Shown here one piece after another: positions 1 through 5,218 of a DNA stretch of 7,349 bases. The notes beneath the pieces were generated by a model, which was given only the letters and a program-made list of their open reading frames with translations, was not told where the DNA came from and searched no databases. The translations under genes were made by a program, and so were the position numbers. The stretch comes from Cytophagaceae bacterium. Lineage in GTDB: Bacteria > Bacteroidota > Bacteroidia > Cytophagales > Spirosomataceae. Location of the stretch: NCBI GenBank assembly GCA_947461155.1, contig CANHKE010000059.1:1-7349 (forward strand), written 5' to 3'. Position 1 is the first letter of the stretch. Every line of letters starts with the position of its first letter.

Positions 1-78
1 GATCTAATAAAAGATGGGAAGATTAAAGAGGAATGGCTCGTTTACGATACTGCGGGTGTCATGAGTTTATTTAAATAA
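1..78 (+). CDS. C-terminal end of a SnoaL/NTF2-like protein (partial)
   Basis: Frame 1 is open from the first base to the TAA at 76-78 and gives 25 residues, including DGKIKEEWLVYDTAG. The pattern of a Gly-Lys-Ile strand, then Glu-Glu-Trp, then an aromatic/Asp segment and a short hydrophobic tail is what the last beta strand of SnoaL-like/NTF2-fold small proteins looks like ('dGKI.eeW...D..g'). The fold is a cone-shaped barrel used by small isomerases, cyclases and binding proteins, so no reaction can be assigned from this fragment. The gene is followed 5 bp later by a strong hairpin, consistent with a genuine gene end. The start lies outside the window. The gene runs towards the ATP-grasp gene on the other strand. 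The family call rests on only 25 residues. Confidence 0.55.
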   Translation, partial: DLIKDGKIKEEWLVYDTAGVMSLFK

Positions 79-83
79 AAGAT

Positions 84-105
84 AAACGGGGCAAAAGCCC
101 CGTTT
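84..105 (+). terminator. Rho-independent terminator of the SnoaL-like gene
   Basis: A perfect 9-bp stem (AAACGGGGC at 84-92 pairing with GCCCCGTTT at 97-105) encloses an AAAA loop and begins 5 bp after the upstream stop codon. The stem is GC-rich at its core. The downstream tail (GAATTTATATAT) is A/T-rich but has no clean T run beyond the TTT of the stem. The A-tract at 73-86 could make it partly bidirectional, but the minus-strand ATP-grasp gene ends over 130 bp away. Confidence 0.75.
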
Positions 106-137
106 GAATTTATATATCGTGATAATCCCTTCTATTT

Positions 138-155
138 CCTAGGCTGAAGCCTAGG
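138..155. repeat. Inverted repeat, CCTAGGCT hairpin
   Basis: CCTAGGCT (138-145) and AGCCTAGG (148-155) form a perfect 8-bp inverted repeat with a 2-nt gap; in RNA this is more realistically a 7-bp stem with a TGAA loop. It lies between two convergent gene ends. Neither side has a T run, so it is not a classical terminator. It is the first of a cluster of palindromic units between 138 and 242. Confidence 0.6.
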
Positions 156-167
156 GTTATAATCTAA

Positions 168-187
168 CCCCAGACTTTAGTCTGGGG
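168..187. repeat. Inverted repeat, CCCCAGACT hairpin
   Basis: CCCCAGACT (168-176) and AGTCTGGGG (179-187) form a perfect 9-bp inverted repeat around TT. It is GC-rich and stable in either orientation. It could serve as a factor-assisted or mRNA 3'-end-stabilising hairpin for the ATP-grasp transcript, whose stop codon is about 50 bp away. No T run follows on either strand. Its AGTCT half recurs in the neighbouring repeats at 215 and 229. Confidence 0.6.
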
Positions 188-188
188 A

Positions 189-242
189 CTAGACGCGAAG
201 TATCGCGACTCTACAGTCTAGCGTCCAAAGTCTGACGTCTAA
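189..242. repeat. AGTCT-containing short intergenic repeats, with direct and inverted copies
   Basis: Two adjacent 14-bp units, AGTCTAGCGTCCAA (215-228) and AGTCTGACGTCTAA (229-242), match at 11 of 14 positions. Facing them are inverted partial copies: CTAGAC (189-194) can pair with GTCTAG (216-221), and TAGACG (190-195) with CGTCTA (236-241), giving alternative hairpins. CGCG also flanks a 6-bp spacer at 194-207. The last unit runs over the stop codon (TAG on the minus strand, 239-241) of the ATP-grasp gene. The structure suggests a small dispersed intergenic repeat family; whether it recurs in the genome cannot be seen here. Confidence 0.55.
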
Positions 243-1669
243 TAAAGCACCCACGTATCTTTCGACCCGCCGCCCTGCGAGGAGTTAACGACAAGTGAAC
301 CTTTGCGCAATGCCACGCGCGTTAAGCCGCCCGGCATCACATTGACTCCATCCCCGTAAAGTATGTAAGGGCGTAGGTCTACGTGCCGACCTTCCGCATG
401 GTCATCAATTAAACAGGGTACGCGAGATAAAGAGATCGTTGGCTGCGCGATGTAATTACGCGGATTCTTAATGATATATTCCTTGAATTTCTCTTGTTCT
501 TCTTTAGTCGATTTGGGGCCGATTAACATGCCATAGCCACCTGCTTCATTGGCTTCTTTGACAACTAATTTTTCAATGTTGGCCAATACATATTCCAAAT
601 CCTCCGGCTCACTACAAATGTAAGTTTTGACATTTTTGATAATGGGTTCCTCCTTTAAATAGTATTGAATGATTCGAGGGACATACGCATAAATGACCTT
701 ATCGTCCGCCACACCGGTTCCGGGCGCATTTGCGATAGCTACTTTCCCATTTTTATATACTTCGAATATGCCAGGAATACCGATCATCGAATCCGGATTG
801 AATGCCAAAGGGTCTAAAAACGTATCATCGATCCGACGGTAAATCACATCCACAATTTGGAAACCCTTGGTTGTACGCATTTTGACATAGCCTTCATGAA
901 CGACTAAATCGCGCGCATCCACTAATTCAACACCCATTTGTTGGGCCAAATACGAATGCTCAAAATAAGCCGAATTGTAAATGCCAGGTGTCAAAACAAC
1001 CACCGTCGGTTCCGGCCGATCGCTGATAAATCGCAGCATTTCAAGCAATTTGTGCGGGTAATCTGAGATCGGTCTAACTTGTGTTTTGGCGACCACTTCC
1101 GGAAAGGTTTGCTTGAGCAATTCGCGATTTTCCATCATGTACGAAACGCCCGACGGACAACGCAAATTATCTTCTAAAATCATGTACTCTCCATCAGCCC
1201 CGCGAATTAAATCCGTCCCCGTAATGTGTATGTAGATATTTTTAGCAGGTTTGATGCCAATACATGGTCGTAAAAAATCTTTGGATGACTCGATAACTTC
1301 CCGCGGGATGATCCCATCTTGGATGATTTTTTGATCTGAATAAATATCATTTAAGAATAAATTCAGTGCGGTGATTCGCTGAATAAGCCCTTTTTCAATC
1401 TTTTCCCATTCGTGTGCTTCCACAATCCGGGGTATGATATCCACCGGCATAATGCGTTCAGTACCTTCGTTTTCGGCATATACGTTAAACGTAATCCCCA
1501 TGGCCATTAACGCCCGCTCAGCTGATTGCTGACGTCGCGTAAATTCATCTTTAGTTAGATTTTCAACTCGGTCCTTGAAATGAGAATATCCTGCTCGGAC
1601 TTGCCCCTCGGGAGTGAACATTTCATCAAAAAATCCCTCCGCATCGTAGTTGTTAAATGAAAAATTCAT
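239..1669 (-). CDS. Circularly permuted type 2 ATP-grasp protein (COG2308 family)
   Basis: The 476-residue product has the hallmarks of the circularly permuted ATP-grasp family: EDNLRCPSGVSYMMENR at about residues 163-180, a YRRIDD..LDPL block near 278, ANAPGTGVADDK near 315-325, a glycine-rich nucleotide loop (VVKEANEAGGYGM) near 375-385, HVDLRPY near 428, and the C-terminal GGGSKDTWVL. Family knowledge: these are presumed amide- or peptide-bond-forming ligases using ATP, often encoded with an alpha-E protein, a transglutaminase-like protein and a proteasome-like hydrolase. None of those is visible here, so substrate and role remain unknown. Start choice: the frame opens at a TTG at 1702, but the ATG at 1669 gives the usual N-terminus (MNFSFNNYDAEGFFDEMF) and is preferred. 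It is transcribed alone in the visible region, divergent from ogt, and is probably cytoplasmic: no signal peptide is seen. Confidence 0.9.
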   Translation of the reverse strand: MNFSFNNYDAEGFFDEMFTPEGQVRAGYSHFKDRVENLTKDEFTRRQQSAERALMAMGITFNVYAENEGTERIMPVDIIPRIVEAHEWEKIEKGLIQRITALNLFLNDIYSDQKIIQDGIIPREVIESSKDFLRPCIGIKPAKNIYIHITGTDLIRGADGEYMILEDNLRCPSGVSYMMENRELLKQTFPEVVAKTQVRPISDYPHKLLEMLRFISDRPEPTVVVLTPGIYNSAYFEHSYLAQQMGVELVDARDLVVHEGYVKMRTTKGFQIVDVIYRRIDDTFLDPLAFNPDSMIGIPGIFEVYKNGKVAIANAPGTGVADDKVIYAYVPRIIQYYLKEEPIIKNVKTYICSEPEDLEYVLANIEKLVVKEANEAGGYGMLIGPKSTKEEQEKFKEYIIKNPRNYIAQPTISLSRVPCLIDDHAEGRHVDLRPYILYGDGVNVMPGGLTRVALRKGSLVVNSSQGGGSKDTWVLY

Positions 1670-1816
1670 AGGCTGATCTTTATGTAAATGCTTGATGTTC
1701 AAATAATTTAAAACTTAATTTTTGATTATCGGAATCGATTTTCTGATTTTTTTAAAATTTGATAAAAATATACTTTTAAATAGGGAAAAATTACCATTTT
1801 CCTCCCATTTTGATTG

Positions 1817-1824
1817 TATTTTTG
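1817..1824 (+). promoter_or_regulatory. Bacteroidota -7 element (TAnnTTTG) for ogt-polX
   Basis: TATTTTTG matches the TAnnTTTG -7 consensus exactly and ends 4 bp before the ATG at 1829. Transcription usually begins a few bases after this element, so the mRNA would start at or next to the ATG and be leaderless. No TTTG/TTG -33 element is found at the expected 17-23 bp upstream (the region is AATTACCATTTTCCTCCC-like), which lowers confidence. The 1670-1816 spacer is otherwise AT-rich with no other recognised signal. Confidence 0.45.
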
Positions 1825-1828
1825 CGAC

Positions 1829-2335
1829 ATGATTTTATTGAATTTCCTCTATTTTGAGAGCCCCATAGGGGTCATTCGTGTCGAATATGGCCATTCCGGT
1901 ATGCATAGTTTACGCTTCGTGCCTGCGAAAGGTGAAAATTATACAGAAGATCCAGCGTTGGAGGCGCGTATTTATGCCGACCTAACCGGGTATTTTCAAA
2001 ATCCAGCCCATCGCTGGGAAACACCCGTCGCCCTTCATTTGGGCACAGAGTTTCAGGAAAAAGTATGGCTCGCCTTACGGATGATCCCATCGGGTGAAGC
2101 GCGTAGTTACCAGGAAATTGCCCAATTAATCGGTCAGCCAAAAGCCGCTCAAGCCGTAGGAAAAGCCAATGGTCAAAATCCACTTTTATTGCGCGTCCCT
2201 TGCCACCGGGTCATCGGCTCCGACGGATCGATGGTCGGGTATGCCGGTGAATTGTGGCGCAAGGAATGGTTGTTAAACCATGAAGGGTTTGAGGGGGTAA
2301 ACCAACAAATGACCATGTTTGCTGATGGAGAATGA
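1829..2335 (+). CDS. ogt: Methylated-DNA--[protein]-cysteine S-methyltransferase (O6-alkylguanine-DNA alkyltransferase)
   Basis: This suicide repair enzyme moves the alkyl group from O6-alkylguanine (and O4-alkylthymine) in DNA to its own cysteine. The 168-residue protein has a short N-terminal RNase H-like domain (about 1-75) and the C-terminal active-site domain. PCHRV places the acceptor cysteine at C125 with H126. A gapless comparison with human MGMT puts Y94 at Y114, N117 at N137 and E152 at E172, so the catalytic network is kept. The arginine-finger position (human R128) is glutamine here (Q108, in AAQAVGKANG). The ATG at 1829 is preferred over an in-frame TTG at 1814, which lies upstream of the -7 element at 1817. 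The gene overlaps the next one by 11 bp, so the two are very likely cotranscribed as a DNA-repair operon. It is not an alkyltransferase-like (ATL) protein, because the cysteine is present. Confidence 0.95.
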   Translation: MILLNFLYFESPIGVIRVEYGHSGMHSLRFVPAKGENYTEDPALEARIYADLTGYFQNPAHRWETPVALHLGTEFQEKVWLALRMIPSGEARSYQEIAQLIGQPKAAQAVGKANGQNPLLLRVPCHRVIGSDGSMVGYAGELWRKEWLLNHEGFEGVNQQMTMFADGE

Positions 2336-3983
2336 ACAGATTGTTGACGCACTAGAACTGCTCGTCAAATTATGGGATGTACACGGAATCAATGAATTCA
2401 AGAGTAAAAACTTGAGTTTTGCGGCGCGTGGATTAGATAAATTTCCAGGCCGAATTGCGAATCTTTCCGAAGATGCCTTATACGCCATTCCTGGCGTAGG
2501 GAAAGTAGTCATTCAAATCGTACGTGATATCGCACAAACCGGGACTTGCCCGGACCTTGAAGCGATGATCGAACAAAGTCCGCCGGGGATTTTGGATTTA
2601 CTTAAAGTTAAAGGGCTCGGTCCCAAGAAAGTGGGGCTCGTTTGGAAAGAACTCAGCATCACCGAACTAGATGATTTGTTGGCCGCTTGCGAATCAGGCC
2701 AGCTCGAGCAATTGAAGGGCTTTGGTAAATCCGTGACCGAAAATGTCCGCACCTACATTCTTTTTCTACAAGAAAACCGCAAGAAAATGCGGATCAATAA
2801 AGCAGAAAAACTCAGCGATGATTTAATGCGTTTATTGGCACCTAAATTTACTAAATTCATCGTTTCTGGTGAGTTAGCGCGTGATTGTGAGGTGATTAGT
2901 TCATTAGTATTTGTCGCCCAGACGGATGATATTTTTGGAAGTCAATTTTTGATTGAGGAGATTCCGGGGTTTCAGACAGATCACCAACAATCCTCTCCGT
3001 TTACGTGGCGAGGCCATTTTGAAGGCCATTTAATCCCAATAGACATTCATTTTATGGATGCCGCGCAATTTGACATGATGCATTATCAATTGTCGGCGCA
3101 CCCCGAACACCTCGGCCAAGTCAATTTTTTTAAATTAAAAAACATCACTTCCGCTGAGGAGGTATACCGTAGTCAAAATTTGCCTTATATCGTTCCTGCG
3201 ATGCGGGAGGGATTGCAGGAGTTTGTTTGGAGTGAAAAACATTCGGCCAATGAGCTCATTGAATTAGCAGATTTGAAAGGTTGTGTGCATAATCATTCGA
3301 CCTACTCGGACGGGAAAAATACCCTTTTAGAGATGGCTGAGGCCTCTCGAGCCATGGGGCTTCAGTATTTTGGTATTGCGGACCATTCGCAATATGCAGC
3401 CTATGCGGGAGGTTTAAAGGAGGAAGATTTGCAGCGCCAACATGCGGAAATAGATGCATTGAATGCAACCTGGTCTGATTTTAAAATATTGAAAGGCATT
3501 GAGGCGGATATTCTGCCGGATGGTAGTTTGGATTATAATCCACGCATTTTGGCAAGTTTCGATTATGTGGTAGCCTCCGTGCACGCGCAGCTCGTGATGG
3601 ATCAGGATCGGGCCATGGACCGCTTGTTGAAAGCCATCGAAAATCCATATACGTCCATTTTGGGTCACCCAACGGGTCGTTTGTTGTTGACACGGGCCGG
3701 ATACCCAATCGATACCATGAAGATTTTGGATGCCTGTTTGGCGAACGGGGTAAGTATTGAGTTAAACGCGAGTCCGTATCGCTTGGATTTGGATTGGCGG
3801 TATATTTACGCCGCCATGGAGAAAGGCGTTTATGTGTCGATCAATCCAGATGCGCATAAAATTGAAGGATTGCACGACATGGAATATGGCGTGCGCGTAG
3901 GACGTAAGGGTGGCCTATTAAAGAGCTTGACCCTGAACGCCTTACCGCTACCTGAAATCCTGAAGTTCTTTTCGAAATCCTAG
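2325..3983 (+). CDS. polX: PolX-family protein with PHP nuclease domain and degenerate polymerase core
   Basis: The 552-residue protein has bacterial PolX architecture: helix-hairpin-helix motifs (IPGVGK near 54, VKGLGPKK near 93, LKGFGKS near 131), a fingers/palm-like region (about 160-300) and a C-terminal PHP domain (about 320-550). All expected PHP metal ligands are visible: H322xH324, D329, D353-H354, E393, H420, H448, D509 and H511, so an active Mn2+/Zn2+ 3'-5' exonuclease and AP-processing activity is plausible. In the palm, the segment after VSG (182-197) aligns with the canonical GSLRR...DxD motif, but both aspartates are replaced (S193, V195); only the third, D240 in PIDIHF, is kept. 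Polymerase activity is therefore probably lost. The ATG at 2325 overlaps ogt by 11 bp; a TTG six bases upstream is less likely. The stop overlaps the convergent LOG gene by 4 bp. Likely role: base-excision or 3'-end clean-up alongside Ogt. Confidence 0.92.
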   Translation: MENEQIVDALELLVKLWDVHGINEFKSKNLSFAARGLDKFPGRIANLSEDALYAIPGVGKVVIQIVRDIAQTGTCPDLEAMIEQSPPGILDLLKVKGLGPKKVGLVWKELSITELDDLLAACESGQLEQLKGFGKSVTENVRTYILFLQENRKKMRINKAEKLSDDLMRLLAPKFTKFIVSGELARDCEVISSLVFVAQTDDIFGSQFLIEEIPGFQTDHQQSSPFTWRGHFEGHLIPIDIHFMDAAQFDMMHYQLSAHPEHLGQVNFFKLKNITSAEEVYRSQNLPYIVPAMREGLQEFVWSEKHSANELIELADLKGCVHNHSTYSDGKNTLLEMAEASRAMGLQYFGIADHSQYAAYAGGLKEEDLQRQHAEIDALNATWSDFKILKGIEADILPDGSLDYNPRILASFDYVVASVHAQLVMDQDRAMDRLLKAIENPYTSILGHPTGRLLLTRAGYPIDTMKILDACLANGVSIELNASPYRLDLDWRYIYAAMEKGVYVSINPDAHKIEGLHDMEYGVRVGRKGGLLKSLTLNALPLPEILKFFSKS

Positions 3984-4699
3984 AAATTCGGTTTTAGTAA
4001 GTATTTGGCATAAAAATCATCGATGATCTTCACGGCTTCGGTGGGCGTATCGACCACTGCAAATAATTCCAGGTCTTCGGCGTGAATATTTCCGTGTCCA
4101 ACCATCGTGTTCTTCATCCAATCTAAAAGTCCGGTCCAGTATTCAGAGCCAACTAGGACCACGGGGAATCGGCCAATTTTATGCGTTTGAATCAATGTTA
4201 GCGATTCAAACATTTCGTCAAGGGTTCCGAAACCACCCGGCATGATGATGAATCCTTGGGAATATTTGACAAACATGACTTTGCGGACAAAGAAGAAATC
4301 GAAATTCATGTTTTTGTCCGCATCAATATACGGATTCGGTGTTTGTTCAAAAGGCAACTCAATGTTCAAACCCACAGAACGACCATTTTCACTTTTGGCA
4401 CCTTTATTGCCCGCTTCCATGATTCCGGGACCTCCTCCTGTAATGACCCCGTAGCCGTGGCGGACTAATTTGGCTGCGATTTGCTCGGCCAACTGGTAAT
4501 ACTTGTCTTCTGGGGAGGTTCGTGCTGAACCGAATATCGATACACAAGGTCCAATTTTGGATAAATGATCAATGCCTTGTACAAATTCACTCATGATTTT
4601 GAAGATCCGCCAGGATTCTTCGGATTTAATTTCAGACCAAGTCTTATCTCCAAATACTTTTTTAATGCGGTCTTCCTCTTCTTGCCAATTATCTGACAT
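3980..4699 (-). CDS. LOG-family/TIGR00730 Rossmann-fold nucleotide phosphoribohydrolase
   Basis: The 239-residue protein carries both signatures of the lysine-decarboxylase-like LOG fold: the phosphate-binding GGGPGIMEAGNKGA (88-101) and PGGFGTLDE (154-162) with catalytic E162, plus R139-K140 before the second motif. Family members cleave nucleoside 5'-monophosphates into free base and ribose 5-phosphate; plant and some bacterial ones release cytokinins. In bacteria the older label 'lysine decarboxylase' is misleading. A charged N-terminal extension (about 1-48) precedes the Rossmann domain, placing it among the larger members. The frame opens at a TTG at 4753, but that codon lies in the -33 promoter element and the -7 element at 4722-4729 is downstream of it, so the ATG at 4699 is chosen. 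No Shine-Dalgarno sequence is seen. Its ribose 5-phosphate product is the substrate of the divergently encoded RpiB, which may be coincidental. Cytoplasmic. Confidence 0.9.
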   Translation of the reverse strand: MSDNWQEEEDRIKKVFGDKTWSEIKSEESWRIFKIMSEFVQGIDHLSKIGPCVSIFGSARTSPEDKYYQLAEQIAAKLVRHGYGVITGGGPGIMEAGNKGAKSENGRSVGLNIELPFEQTPNPYIDADKNMNFDFFFVRKVMFVKYSQGFIIMPGGFGTLDEMFESLTLIQTHKIGRFPVVLVGSEYWTGLLDWMKNTMVGHGNIHAEDLELFAVVDTPTEAVKIIDDFYAKYLLKPNF

Positions 4700-4721
4700 A
4701 ATTTTATCGGTTTGTTCCGTG

Positions 4722-4754
4722 CAAATGTAACCGATATCTGCGACCTTTGACAAA
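4722..4754 (-). promoter_or_regulatory. Bacteroidota sigma-A promoter of the LOG-family gene
   Basis: Read on the minus strand, a TTTG (complement of 4751-4754) is followed after 21 bp by TACATTTG (complement of 4722-4729), matching the Bacteroidota -33 TTTG / -7 TAnnTTTG pattern exactly and within the usual spacing. Transcription would begin near 4716, leaving a leader of about 17 nt before the ATG at 4699. This also excludes the upstream TTG at 4753 as start. Confidence 0.65.
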
Positions 4755-4774
4755 ATTTATATCCAATCCTTTTT

Positions 4775-5218
4775 ATGACTTTAGCTAAATCTTTTGCCGT
4801 AGGTGGTGATCACGCTGGTTTTGACTACAAAGACCAACTCATTGATTATTTAACAAACCAAGGTTTCACCGTAAAAGATTGCGGTACATATTCCGCCGAT
4901 TCGGTCGATTATCCTGATTTTGCACATCCAGTAGCGAACGCTGTTGAGTCTGGCGAGGTTTCATGGGGTTTGTTGTTGTGCGGAAGTGCGAATGGGGTGG
5001 CGATTACGGCCAACAAGCATCAAGGGATTCGGGCGGGATTAGCTTGGAATGTCGAAGTGGCTAAATTAGTTCGTCAGCATAATGATGCCAATGTCATTTG
5101 CTTACCTGTTCGTTTTATTAGTTTGGACGAAGCAAAGGCCTGTCTGCAAATGTTTATCGATACGGAATTCGAGGGTGGACGTCACGCTGGCCGCGTAAGT
5201 AAAATCGGCTGCGTTTAG
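4775..5218 (+). CDS. rpiB: Ribose-5-phosphate isomerase B
   Basis: RpiB interconverts ribulose 5-phosphate and ribose 5-phosphate in the non-oxidative pentose phosphate pathway. The 147-residue product is of normal family length and shows the N-terminal GGDHAG (10-15, D12 and H13 at the substrate site), DYPDFA (45-50), the CGSANGV loop with C69 at the position of the catalytic cysteine of the E. coli-type enzyme, H102-N103-D104 after the central helix, and a C-terminal GGRHAGRVSKI phosphate-binding segment. The cysteine-type loop argues against the glutamate-type actinobacterial form, and it is unlikely to be a sugar-specific LacA/LacB. The start is the ATG at 4775; no Shine-Dalgarno sequence is seen. 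It lies divergent from the LOG-family gene and its stop overlaps the convergent membrane-protein gene by 4 bp. Cytoplasmic. Confidence 0.95.
   Translation: MTLAKSFAVGGDHAGFDYKDQLIDYLTNQGFTVKDCGTYSADSVDYPDFAHPVANAVESGEVSWGLLLCGSANGVAITANKHQGIRAGLAWNVEVAKLVRQHNDANVICLPVRFISLDEAKACLQMFIDTEFEGGRHAGRVSKIGCV

Noticed and set aside
1670..1702. TTG at 1702 as start of the ATP-grasp gene (11 extra residues)
   Set aside because: The extra residues do not belong to the family N-terminus, and the ATG at 1669 gives the expected beginning.
1733..1740. AATCGATT palindrome in the ogt/ATP-grasp spacer as an operator
   Set aside because: An isolated 8-bp palindrome in AT-rich DNA is expected by chance, and no regulator or second copy is seen.
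1872..2183. 103-codon minus-strand reading frame opposite ogt
   Set aside because: It lies wholly antisense to the alkyltransferase catalytic domain, resembles no known family and has no promoter or start signal.
3414..3708. Two overlapping minus-strand reading frames opposite the PHP domain of polX
   Set aside because: They are antisense to a strongly conserved domain and have shadow-like composition rich in Pro, Arg, His and Gln.
4242..4468. Two plus-strand reading frames of 70 codons opposite the LOG gene
   Set aside because: They are antisense to the conserved GGGPGIM and PGGFGT regions, whose glycine codons produce the open frames.
4742..4749. GACCTTTG as -7 element for rpiB
   Set aside because: It has one mismatch to TAnnTTTG, and the only upstream TTTG (4711-4714) is 27 bp away, too far for a -33 element.
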